A stretch of DNA of 64,000 nt from NCBI RefSeq assembly GCF_965363235.1, contig NC_134845.1, positions 64,757,261 to 64,821,260 of the forward strand, read 5' to 3'. The notes under the pieces were generated by a model. The model was not told the DNA's origin. It did no database searches and was given only the letters and a program-made list of their open reading frames with translations. The stretch comes from Mytilus galloprovincialis. Taxonomy: Eukaryota; Mollusca; Bivalvia; Mytilida; Mytilidae. This document shows, one piece after another, positions 20,934-32,060 of the stretch. Numbering within the stretch: the stretch's first letter is position 1; each line of letters opens with the position of its first letter. A program made the translations under genes and the position numbers.

Positions 20934-22293
20934 TGGGCGTTTTTCAATAAAAGCGTAAATTTCAGACCTAAAAAAAATGGAAAATCAACTTGTCTAAAAT
21001 TTAATTTCAAGAGTTATTTTAAATACCTCTATAATAGACCTGTTTGTAAACAAAAAGTGCAATCTTAAATATTCTTTAAAATTATATTATTTTCATAATT
21101 TGTGTACTGTTTCGTAGGGGAAATTGCAAAAAAATATGTGTGTTTAGAAGAAGTTTCGTAGGGGACAAAAAGTCCCCTACGAAACTTCTTCTAAACACAC
21201 ATATTTTTTTGCAATTTTAAATGTTTCCTATAGACATTCCAGTTTGTTTACTTTAAATACTAGAAAAATCTCATCTTTTTCTGAATTGGAAAACCATTTT
21301 TATCGATAAAGATTAGACAGTACTTCACATATGAAGGTTCAACTCATGTTACGTAGTGGACATTTTGATGCGTTTCGTAGTGGACAAAACCGTTTCGTAG
21401 TGGACAAAAAGTTTCGTAGTTGACATCAACCCTATTATATGTTAATAAAAACATAATAAAAATTACATGAAACTAACCCTTGTTATTTGTTTTGCACGAA
21501 TATAATTGAAAAAAGATTAAAAAAAGACTGCATGGTAGTGGTAGTGTCCACTACGAAACGTTTTTCTCCCATTCTTGTTTCGTAGGGGACCGTTTCGTAA
21601 GGGACGTATTCGCATGTTTTATTTTTTTCCCACAATCCCTATTTTGCAATAGTAACAAGACTGATTGCATTCATCAAAGCATTTATCAAGCTGTACACTG
21701 ATATTTTTTTCTTAATTTTAAAACCAGATACTGAAGGATATTTGACCCGTTTCGTAGTGGACATTAAACACAAATACGGTATCACTCTGGTCCATTTGAT
21801 GTGCTCAATTTTTCTTACCAACAATTTAAGTGCCGTTATAAAAGCATCACTTCTTTTGTAAGACCCTAATGTTTATATCTCTTGCAAACAAAAATTACAT
21901 TGATTTTATAAAACTGTTTATTGGCAAATTTTAATGACTTCGTTTCGTAGTGGACATTTTGTGGGGGACACACCTTTTTGAAATTAAAAAACCTATATTG
22001 AAAGCTGTTTATTAAAATATGTTGGCTCTGAACATACTTTTGAATTATTAAAGAACTTTACGATATTTTAGAGTATGAATGTTGAACAGGCGGTCTAGGG
22101 ACATGCCATTTTGGTTGTTTTGGACCATTCATGAGTCAATATCTTATCAATCCCTCTAAAAATAAACTGTTTCTTTGCTTAAAAATGTTAAATCTAATTC
22201 AATGTACTGACTGCACAAAAAATTACTTGCAAAGATCAAACACATTTTTTTTAAAGTGGCTGGGACAAGAAAATACGTATTGAAAAACGCCCA
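20934..22293. mobile_element. Non-autonomous inverted-repeat DNA transposon, copy 2
   Basis: Same family and orientation as 6236-7592: it starts TGGGCGTTTTTCAATAAAA at 20934 and ends in the mirrored CGCCCA at 22293, with TA on both sides. The 13-bp TTTCGTAGKGGAC motif array is kept. Compared with copy 1 it has a perfect 46-bp palindrome at 21121-21217 and lacks about 36 bases near 22050. No reading frame is conserved between the copies beyond what DNA identity gives. Confidence 0.85.
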
Positions 22294-23354
22294 TATATGG
22301 AAAATCATGCATTTGATTGTGGATTTCGCAAATGTCGGATTGCAGTCCCATGCAGTTTGGAAATATGTTTGGTCCCTCTCTGGTTATATCAGCTCTTCGA
22401 CGTTTGTATTGAACTTTTATATATTTTTCGAGATGCAGTGAGAAGCTAGGCATAGTTGTTTCCTCTGTCTCAAACAAACACCTTTCCATTCCGGACTATG
22501 CACCTCTGTGCAACTTATGTGCATGTTTCAATTACTAGAAATCAACCGTTCAACCTTTCCACATGATTCTGACTACCTAGAAATTGCTGTATTTATAGTC
22601 TTTTCAATTTTTATTTCTTGGTTGTTTTTCGTTTGGTAGATATAAAATATGTGTACATGGTTGAAAAATGAAAATGTATTTGTACCTGCTTAAGAAATAG
22701 GCGGGAAAATAGGCTCGTTAAGCTTATCCCAGTCTAGTTGCGTAGCGGGTACAAATAAATTTTATATTTCCGACGATGTTCATATATTGTTTTTATCTTG
22801 CAATTTATCCTCAGCACTTGTAGCTTTGTATAGGTGTTTAAATTGAAATAGTTGTCTCTGATTAAAAAAATCGAAACGTCGACCGCGAAAAGGAACCAAA
22901 AATAAACTGTCATGCTGAAATAAATATTCACATCATAACTTGCTCAAGATGGAAACAGGTAAACTAACTAATATACCAAAATCCAAAGATAATTCAAAAC
23001 GGAAAGTCCTTTATAATATTGCAAAAGCAAAAGTTCAAAAACATCAAACTAATGGAAAACATCTGTCGTGTGAAGCGGGATAACAGGAGACTTTATTTGC
23101 ACAAGTACAAATAAAGCCACCATTCGTTTCAACTCTGCCGATTCCGTACCAAAGGAGAGTAGCGGATTCAACCGAGGATTGCCGAATGATACAGCCACAA
23201 ATTATTTGTGTATCTGGTCTTTTGAACCGATCGTGCGAGACCATCTCGGTTAGTCAAGGTCGTTATGTTCCCCTATAGTAGTAGTGTACCTGTTATTGAG
23301 ACCTGTTATTTCTACAACCGTTGGCCAATTGCGGGATGGTATCTTTTAATTATA
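22294..23354. other. Intergenic, no gene seen
   Basis: A 44-codon frame starts at 22949 (METGKLTNIPKSKDNSKRKV) and ends at 23083, but no splice context or second copy supports it. The stretch 23050-23240 is richer in GC and open on the - strand; I cannot recognise it. Confidence 0.35.
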
Positions 23355-23626
23355 TTACAGCCGATTGCATTGAGTGTTCAGTTAAAGGAAATATGTTTTG
23401 CTAGCTTGCTTGCTAACTGAACCCTGAAGTCATTACTATAAGGTTAGGTAAACTATCGTGGCCTCCTTCCCTTCTTTAAAAGTCCGACAGATAACCAATC
23501 TATTTGTCTGTAGGACTAGGCTACCTCGAAAGGACGGTAGTATACCTAACCTTATAATGACTTCACGGTTCAGCTATCAAGCAAGCTAACCAAACATAGC
23601 TACACACTAAATGCAATCGGCTGTAA
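23355..23626. mobile_element. 272-bp MITE with long inverted ends
   Basis: TTACAGCCGATTGCATTGAG at 23355 is mirrored by the end ATGCAATCGGCTGTAA at 23626. The inverted match continues inward through AAGCAAGCTA/TAGCTTGCTT and AACCTTATAATGACTTCA/TGAAGTCATTACTATAAGGT, giving ends of roughly 100 bp with some indels. It is non-coding. Confidence 0.8.
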
Positions 23627-24878
23627 CAACTAGTAAAGACTTGGAGAACGATCAAAGAACTTAACACGATTGTGTTAATTTTTTTTAACCGCAATACGCA
23701 TTTTAGAAAAGTTTCCACGAAAATACATTGGTGGTTAATATGAACATGAGGAGATATGGTATCAATGCCAATGAGACTGTCTACCACAGTTCAAATAAAG
23801 TGGTTGTAAACAATTATAGGCATCCGTGCGGCCTTCAACAATGAGAAAAACCAATACTGTATGAACAGCTATTCAAGGCACTGACATGAAACATGAAAAT
23901 ATTCAATTGAGAAAACTGACGGCATAATTTATAACAAACGAATTTATGAAAAGCAAATATGACAGACATGAACCAACGACTACCACTGATCGAACTACAG
24001 GCTCCTGACAGGACAAACACACATAGAATGTGGCGGGTGAACATGTTTTGAGTGCTCAACACTCCCCTAACCTGCGACATTGGTGTAACAGAACAACAAA
24101 AGAACAAACTGTAAAAATCAGATGAAAAAAGTTTAACTCGTCAGATAGATACAAAGAAAAATACAACCGTTGAAGGACAATAACTCTACACAAAATCATC
24201 AGACTGAAACAAAATTCAAATTTGAACTGTAACTGGTCATGATTAAACTATTATATACCAATTATCACGTCTTCAAGAATGGCAAAAAAAATCAGAAAAC
24301 TATTATTATTTAAGTGAATGTTTTAAGTCAAAGGACCATAACTCTGCACAAAATCATCAGACGGGAACAAAATTCGAACTTGATCTGTAACTTGTCACGA
24401 TAAAACAATACAACACATATCAAATAAATATCTTAAAGAATGAAGAAAACAAAGTGTGGAAAACTGATTCACCTGACTGACGGATATACATACATACAGA
24501 CAGACAGAAAGAAGGAAAGACAGACAAAAAACACACAAACAGGACGTGATAGGGTATATATCCATCCCTCATGCCTTACAACAACAAAAAAGACCCTAAG
24601 TATACGTACATATATAACGAAATATCTAATCAATACCTGTCAAAATTTACATTTATTAATTCACGTATATATATAGCATAGTAAAGATAAATTCTATTGA
24701 TTTATTTGCTTATTTAACAAATACAAATACAAAATGGAATATGAACTTCGACAGTCTGGTATTTCAAAATGATGATATGACAATGGTTGAATGTAACAAC
24801 CACATAAATCTAATTGACATGATTATAGAGTCAGATATCGTCTTTAATTGCTTGTTCAATGTTCACAACTCGTTTCTT
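23627..24878. other. 3' flank of the heat shock gene with a two-unit repeat
   Basis: No gene. About 24172-24296 and 24333-24460 are two related units: ATAACTCTACACAAAATCAT versus ATAACTCTGCACAAAATCAT, each followed by CAGAC, a GAACAAAATTC-like word and a CTGTAACTNGTCA-like word. The second unit runs into GACAGACAG and ACACAC microsatellite-like sequence. This resembles a dispersed repeat with two monomers. Confidence 0.6.
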
Positions 24879-27423
24879 TCAGCTATCTTCTTTCTTTTCT
24901 TGTTCAACGTCTACGTCTTTCTGTTCTCGTTCAATATTAATGACTCGTTCCTTTGTCTCTTCAGCTCCTTTTGCTCTGCCTTGAATCATTAACATACCTT
25001 CTTCAGATAAAGTAGAAGTTATTCCATCTACATCAATATTCTAAAAGATAAATTAAAAAATGATAACAGTTTGCCAATGGTGGTGAATAAGATTATCAAG
25101 TAGTCATAAGCATAGAAATGGAGAAAAAAAACCTGACAGATTAAATATCAATAATACGCACTGTAAATGAAAAATAGGAGCCCTGGCTGCCCTAGTATCA
25201 TTTCGAATTATGATAACGCTCTTGGAGGAAACGAAAAACGACAAAAATGTTAAGACAAACAACAGTCTACATAACACAACACATAATACTAGTATGAAGC
25301 CCGGCAACACGAAACCCCAAAAAGGAGTGATCTAGCTATAGTATGCTTCGAAATGAGTAACAGATCTTGTTCAACATGTGGTACCCGTAGTGTTGTGACG
25401 GCGTGCACAAAGTTGACGGCAACTGTAAAATGCGCTTTTTAAATAGTTTTATACAACCATGTTTAAAATATTCATGGATAAGAATAAGAATAAGAATTTT
25501 TTTATGATAAAATTATAAATGCATGCCATTAAAATCCACATTACTATAGTAAGGTAAATTAAAATTAAATCTATTAAGCATGAAACGGACATATAGAAAA
25601 CGGCAAAAATACGGTGTAACTTGTAACTTTAAAAAAACATAAATTAGAGTTTTTGACCTAAAACTTTTACAAATTCAACATATTTTCCTGTATTTTCGTA
25701 TACTAGAATTGTTCGGATTCGGACTCGGACATCACACGAAATTCATCGCAAAAAAATCAAAAACTTTCATGGTTTATAAGTTTGGAATGATCTTTGTTAT
25801 GTGTAAGAAGTCGTAATTTGGGAGGACTAATAATCGAAATGGAAGAATCGGCAAGATAAAATATGTAATTGCAATCTGTTTATTTTCAAAATAACTTGGT
25901 ATTCCAAATGTGCATAACCAGAGGTTTAAAATAATCTGCAAAATATGAAGGATTCGATAGTCCAGACTGAACACCTGATTTTTTTTTATGTCCAGCTATT
26001 ATGTTACAATCTAAAGAAATGACGTTTTAACGTTATTTTCCGAAAAGGCTCCAAGACATAGTCGCTAATCATTTCCATTTCACTGCTCTTAGCATATATT
26101 TATTTATATTTCCAGAATGTGCATTTGCTTTACTTTTTTTTTTCGAAAGAAAAAAGAAATATGTTGAACGTAAATATTTAAAGTTATGTGATATACTAGG
26201 TGTCCAGTGTTTTTGTTACGTGCTTGTTTTTCTGGGGGGGGGGGGGGGGGGGATGCCGACGTCGTAAATGATTTTAGTAATTTGAAGACGTTACCTTTGT
26301 GGACTCAGCTTTGTGCACGCCGTCTAAACTCTCGTTGAACTTCACAATATTACTTTTTATTTATCAAATTGTTTAAACCGTTTGCTCGATTGGCGTGCTA
26401 ATCAGACATTTTAAATTTATCAAGAACCAAGATGAACCAAGTCAGAAAATGACAATTGTTTTCCGTTCGTGTTTGGGCTTTTGATTTTGTCATTTGATGA
26501 ACCGTTAGTTTCTGTTTGGAATTTTCTTTATTATTTTACTTTTAAAAACGAATTACCTCTGGAATAACAAATTCCCGTGTAAATTCTCGTGTAATGAAAC
26601 CATGATTGTCTTCTTTCTGTTCGTGTTTTCCTTTGATGATAAGTCTGTCTTCAGCTATGGTGACATTAAGTTCCTCCGGTTTATACATAGATACATCTAA
26701 TTTTATTTCCAGCTTCTTGCTGTCATATTTGACCTGTTGTAAGGAACAAGAATGTTGTTAAAAATTCAGTTTTAAATCGAATTTGACATTTTTTTATGCG
26801 GCAAACTCATGCAGTGTACACTGTGATTGGAGAAATCAGTGTATAAAACTTGTACTTGGATAGATACTGATCTAAGATTGTGAAAAAGGGGAATTGGGGC
26901 TGTTTAGCCATTGTTTAAAATAATAATTGTAAAACATCAAACTGGTTATGCATTCCCGGCCGTTAAATCCGCCTCAACTTAATCAGAGACATATAATTGT
27001 ATTTCTCTGACTTAATCATTTCTAAAAAAAACAATGTATTATGATAACCTCCGTCGGATATCCGATTATAAGTCATCTAATTCTTGTCATTATAGGGAGC
27101 GAATTCTAACGAATATCAATTACAAAAAATAAAAATAAATAAAGACTCACTTCTGCAACTTCAGATTTCGCTAATGCATCAGCTACTTCTTTTGATCTGA
27201 CATAATCTTCATTATACCACGGACTTCGTGTAAAATTGTCAAACATCTTCGCCATATCCCGAAACTGAGATTCAAAAGGTTTGACGAAAAAGTTTTCATT
27301 TCTAACAGAATCCCAAGGATCTCTTCGGTGCCAAAACATTGGTACATTTTTCCTGGAACTCAGCCACCTCGGACAGCCACTGGTTATCTGGCGGCATGCT
27401 CTGGGAATAAATCTCACCAACAT
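24879..27423 (-). CDS. Small heat shock protein (alpha-crystallin domain), 3 exons
   Basis: Coding exons on the - strand are 27423-27151, 26733-26557 and 25040-24879 (203 aa); both introns are phase 0 with donors GTGAGT and GTAATT and acceptors ending ACAG and TTAG. Exon 1 gives a 91-residue N-terminal arm. Exon 2 and the start of exon 3 encode the alpha-crystallin domain: KLEIKLDVSMYKPEELNVTI, EDRLIIKGKHEQKEDNHGFI, REFTREFVIPE, then NIDVDGITSTLSEEGMLMIQ. A C-terminal I-N-I (residues 184-186) matches the I/V-x-I/V motif used for oligomer contacts, and the tail is charged. Small heat shock proteins hold unfolding proteins without ATP. Residues 1-30 (MLVRFIPRACRQITSGCPRW onward) have seven Arg or Lys and no acidic residue, like a mitochondrial presequence; location is inferred. 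No clear heat shock element is visible upstream. Confidence 0.9.
26234..26252. repeat. Poly-G run of 19
   Basis: Nineteen consecutive G in the second intron of the small heat shock gene (C-run in the transcript). Length may vary between individuals or be a sequencing artefact. Confidence 0.85.
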
Positions 27424-29352
27424 CTTTGCAGCTTGTCTTTTTCTTTCTGATGAAATCTTATAAAAGTTTGCGAATAAATAGTCAGCTGATTACATAATAA
27501 AAGTACGTACATTCTTGATCATTCTATAAATACAACGCAAATTCCCGATTTTTCTATATTAAGTTCAAGGTTTGTTATTTGCGTATCGTTGTTTTAATAC
27601 AGAAAAGCCCCGAGGACATCCGGACAAATTTTTATTAAATGATTTGAGTTATTTCCCTTTACTCATGGAATCGTTAACATGTATGAACTCAATACTTCTG
27701 TAATTATTAAATAGACAACAAAAAACCTAAACATGATCAATTTTACATGCACAGAACCCAGTGCACATCATTTATACTGCTAAAAGATGTACTTGCGGAA
27801 AAAGATAATTGAAGTGGAGTCGAAAACTTGACAATTCTACATAGGAAAAAAATAAACGAATTGGTTACTGAGCATGCTGAGAACACTTTTGCTTAATAAT
27901 ACACGATTCTTCTAAATTCTAAAGTTATAACTGTTAATGTCAGAAGAAAAAAAGTAGCTGGAAGTCTCTTTCTGTTGTGTACAAAACAATTGAAAATCAG
28001 TGAATTTAAGTTAAATTATTGTAAATCATTTCTTGAAAAAAAACACCCTGACCTGCATTTCTTATTCAAATTTGGTATGAAAGATCACAGAATGTTACTA
28101 ACCAAACCCATAGTCGAGGGGGAGGACAGGGGGGTACCCTTCTCCCTTCTCCCACCCCTCTTCTCCTTTCTCCTACCCCTCTTCTCCTTATTTTATTTTT
28201 TTTAATTTACCGGAAAAAAAGAGATATTTTATTTTTTCATATTTAATTTTTTTTCTCCAACTTTTTCTCCTTTCTCCCAGCCTCCCTCTCCTTTCTCCTA
28301 CCCCCTTTCTCCTTTCTCCCACCCCCTTTCTCCTTTCTCCTACCCCCTTTCTCCCTGTCTCTCTTACCCCTGTCCTCCCCCTCATAGTCGGCAACAAAAG
28401 ATAAATGGATGAAAATTTGAAGAGCAAATTTATTCTACTCGTAAATTCAAATTCTTAAGGTTGTTCAAAAACATATCAAAATTTGAATGTTTTGAGTGTA
28501 TCAATAATTCGACTTCCTAGAATATCAATCAAATCAAAACGATATTCAGCGCTCCACGTTATTACAAAGATGTATTTTGAAACTTCTTGGTAAATATTTT
28601 GACAATTTTTGTTTACATCGAAGTACAACAAAAATCATTACATCATGAACATGCACGAAATACTTGCCACTGGACGTCAAGAAACTACAAATAAAAATAC
28701 ATATATTGATCTGTCTCTGAAAGACAATGAATATAGTTTTACTTTTGAGATATATTTTTGTGTTGGCTCAAATTGTTCTTATACATTTTTTTTTAAAAGA
28801 TACTCCAATACGATGAAAAATACAGTTTTGGGCCTAGTGAAGACGTTTATTATGTGATTTTAAATGATTAAACATACAGTGTACACAATTTTGTTGATAA
28901 AAACTACAAAGTATATTCACTTGAAAAGATAGAGCTGTATTTTAAAAGTACATCAGAAAAATCATCGTAGAAAATTGGTTCTCCTTTGAAATATCATTTT
29001 TTTTTTAAATCTTCTCACATTGAAAGCAGGCTATTGTGCTCGGTAATTAATTTTCTCCACTGCATTGCATTTTGCGTGTTTTTTGTGACAAAGTTTTTGT
29101 TTTTTGCAATCCACATCATCTACCGGGGCCATTACATTACAGTGTCCCCGGGGTCCTTACCCACTGCTCCGCCTACCCCTGCAGAGCAAAGATTTTACCA
29201 AAATCTAAGTAGTATTACAATATCGTACTAAGGGTAAAATTGGAAAGACCGGTATACCAGATCCAACCTCATTGTCAAGTTTGAAAAGTGAATAATCTCG
29301 TGCAAAACCAGCCAATCAAACAAAGCAGATTTGTAACGCAAGCTAATTAGTT
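27424..29352. other. 5' flank of heat shock gene and intergenic, no gene seen
   Basis: No supportable exon. 28120-28390 is a pyrimidine-rich low-complexity stretch. Several frames of 60-80 codons elsewhere have no recognisable motif. A GC-richer patch at 29125-29190 has no second copy here. Confidence 0.4.
28120..28390. repeat. Pyrimidine-rich tandem repeat
   Basis: Irregular repeats of TTCTCCTTTCTCCCACCCC-type units of about 18-20 bp. They run in two blocks around an AT-rich gap at 28185-28260. One strand is almost pure C/T, a composition able to form triplex DNA. The matching peptide (GERRKGV repeats on the - strand) is not taken as a gene. Confidence 0.75.
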
Positions 29353-30340
29353 ATCAAAGGTACCAGGATTATAATTTAGTACGCCAGACACGCGTTTCGT
29401 CTACATTAGACTCATCAGTGACGCTCATATCAAAATATTTATAAAGCCAAACACGTACAAAGTTGAAGAGCAGTGAGGATCCAAAATTCCAAAAACATGG
29501 TATTATAAGGCTTGTCTGTGAAGATTTCTGTCGAAGTTTGATTTCTAATCAAATAGATCTACATGGTATCAACTATGGCGTTTGTATTAACTTTAGATTG
29601 AAAAATTAAAAAAAATCTTGATCTCGTAGATTTGAATATGTCTGAAACCGATGATTCTTTCATTTTCACTTGTTGTTTCCAAAAATAATGTGAAGTATTT
29701 TAATCTTTATTGATTTATCCATCAATCAAGTATATATTGGTAACATTCACGTTGGTTTTTTTTTTTTTTTTTTTTTTTTTATAGTTTTGAGTTAGATTTT
29801 CATTTAAAATATGACAAATAGTTATCAAATGTACCAGGATTATAATTTAGTACGCCAGACACGCGTTTCTTTTTCATAAGACTCATCAGTGACGCTCATA
29901 TCAAAATATTTATAAAGCCAAACAAGTAAAAAGTTGAAGAGCATTGAGGATCCAAAATTCCAAAAAGTTGTCCCAAATACGGCTAAGGTAATGTATTCCT
30001 GGGATAAGAAAATCCTAAATTTTTCGACAAATTCAAAGTTTTGTAACAGTAAATTTATTATATATATTAATGACCACATTATTGATATTCATGTCAACAC
30101 CGAAGTGTTGACTACTGGGCTGGTGATACCCTCGGGGACGAAACGTCCCGTGACCAGCAGTGGCATCGACCCAGTGGTGTAAATAGTTATCAAAGGTACC
30201 AGGATTATAATTTAGTACGCCAGACGCGCGTTTCGTCTACATTAGACTCATCAGTGACGCTCATATCAAAATATTTATAAAGCCAAACACGTACAAAGTT
30301 GAAGAGCAGTGAGGATCCAAAATTCCAAAAACATAGTTAT
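29353..30340 (+). repeat. Three copies of the GTACGCCAGACRCGCG repeat
   Basis: Copies begin near 29353, 29820 and 30183 with AGTTATCAAAGGTACCAGGA, then TTAGTACGCCAGACACGCG, AGACTCATCAGTGACGCTCA and AAAGTTGAAGAGCA, ending in CCAAAATTCCAAAAA. Each is about 155 bp and all lie in the same orientation. Between copies 2 and 3 (about 30000-30180) lies an unrelated GC-richer stretch with GGGACGAAACGTCCC, itself a 15-bp palindrome. A reverse fragment of the family is at 13712-13750. Confidence 0.85.
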
Positions 30341-32060
30341 TCTATTCCAAGTGAATAGTATAAACCATACTTTTTTTCTTTTCATGTGTTTGTGACAACA
30401 TTGTCCAAGGATATGGGAGGGTTGAGTGCAAACAAACATGTTTAACCCTGTCCCCCACATTCATTATGTGTCTGTCCCAAGTCAGGAGCCTGTAATTTAA
30501 ATTTAGAAGTCGTTAGTTCATGTCCGTCATATTTTTTTTGTTAATTGTTTTGTTATTAATTAGGTAGTTAGTTTTCTCTTTTGAATTGTTTCAAATTTTA
30601 CATGTCGAGGCCATTGTTTCTATAGCAATCTATACGATATGGCTTTGCAATGTTGAAGGCCTCAAAACCGAATTGGGGATGTATAGCCCACTATATTTAG
30701 CAAAACATTTTGGTAAGGTTGCATTTTAATTATGTAGTATTTGCTTTAGCACTATTTTATTTGAACGAATCTAATATTCTTTTCGGAAATATGAAATTTA
30801 CTTTTTATTTTGTTGATTGGTTGTCCAGTGGCAAATATTTCATGAATGTTCAGGACCTTTTAGGTGGTGAACTCAAATCAATAGTGATCTTCATCTCATT
30901 ATATGCGAGAGGATGCAATCTTAAATACAGAAAGAAATTGAGTTAGCATCCAGGAACTATTTGTTAACAGATTTTGGTTTATTTTTTATTACTTGTGTTT
31001 GCATCTTGAAAGGGGAGAAGTGGTATAATTTCTACATTTAAAAAAAATCAACAGGCATTAATTACATTTCAAAAACTTTATGCTTGTAGTTTTTTATCGG
31101 TATAATTGTGTATGCTTGCTACAGTTTGTCTTAATGTACTAAATGTGTTGTAATTTTCACCTTTTTGTCCACGAGTAGATAATTGTAGTTTGCCATAAAG
31201 ACGGGACTTAAAGAAGGAGGCCATGGTGGTCAAGTGATCTATGAAGTTCATCTTCTTTTCCATGCATTAGCCTGACAACACTGAGATTGAAAGTTTTAAC
31301 ATTGCAAGTGGCTGGTTTACTTGACTACAATCTTAGTTGACTAGGATTACCATTTTTCTGTTGAAGGTTGAAGGTGTATTTGACTCCTATCTTAATGAGT
31401 AGGTGTGCCAGTTTTCCTAGCCTGGGGGCCAATGATTCCCTCCTGATTCAACCAACAATAAAAGTTGGCTGCCAAAATGTAGCCAATACTGCTGAAAGTG
31501 GTGTTGGAGGGATGTATAAGTACTTGTTAACGTCCACTCTGTTTTTGTTAGATGTATTTTTATTTGTATTCATCTGATGAGTTGAGCCTTTTTCAACTGA
31601 TTTTCATAGTTCGTTATAAGTTTGATAGATTAGATTTGAAAAATCAAAATATTTGAAAAATAATTAACAACCAAAACCGAAAGTTATGTTGTACTGTTAC
31701 ACCACTTTCCCAGGTTAAGAGGTAGAGCTCTCACAAACATGTTTAACCCCACCACATTTTTATGTGCTTGCCCAAAGTCAGGTGCCTGTCGCTCAGTGTT
31801 TGTTGATGGTTCATGTCTGTCATAATTATTTTATTTTTTTTGTAAATTATTTTGTGTTAAGCGGTTAGTTTTCTTTATTGAAATCTTTTATATTTTTCTT
31901 ATCAGAGCCTTTTATGGAATAGATGACCATACAGTATGGGTTCTTCTCATTGTTGAAAGTCATACAGTTGCCTGTAATAGCTTACATTCACTTCTTTTGA
32001 ACTTTGGTCGATAGTCGTCTCATTGGCAATCATACCCCATCTCCCTATTTTTATATCAAA
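30341..32060 (+). repeat. Dispersed repeat fragments related to the 8.8-kb tail repeat
   Basis: 30405-30500 and 31710-31800 both carry a GTTGAG or GAGCTC word, AAACATGTTTAACCC and a CAAGTCAGGAGCC-like word, as at 8780-8870. After 31850 the sequence continues through CATTGTTGAAAGTCATACAG and GTCGTCTCATTGGCAATCAT, words also found at about 44550, 16320 and 20905. No gene is present; the 30710-30946 and 31368-31577 open frames have no domain. Confidence 0.6.

Noticed and set aside
23044-23244. Possible exon in a GC-richer patch
   Set aside because: Open on the - strand, but with no recognisable domain, no paired splice sites and no neighbouring exon.
27281-27463. Small + strand gene
   Set aside because: It is antisense to the first exon of the small heat shock gene and has no independent support.
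27424-27700. Heat shock element upstream of the small heat shock gene
   Set aside because: I looked for alternating GAA/TTC triplets at 5-base spacing and found only scattered GAA words, not a proper three-unit array.
28188-28427. GERRKGV-repeat protein on the - strand
   Set aside because: Translation of the pyrimidine-rich low-complexity tract.
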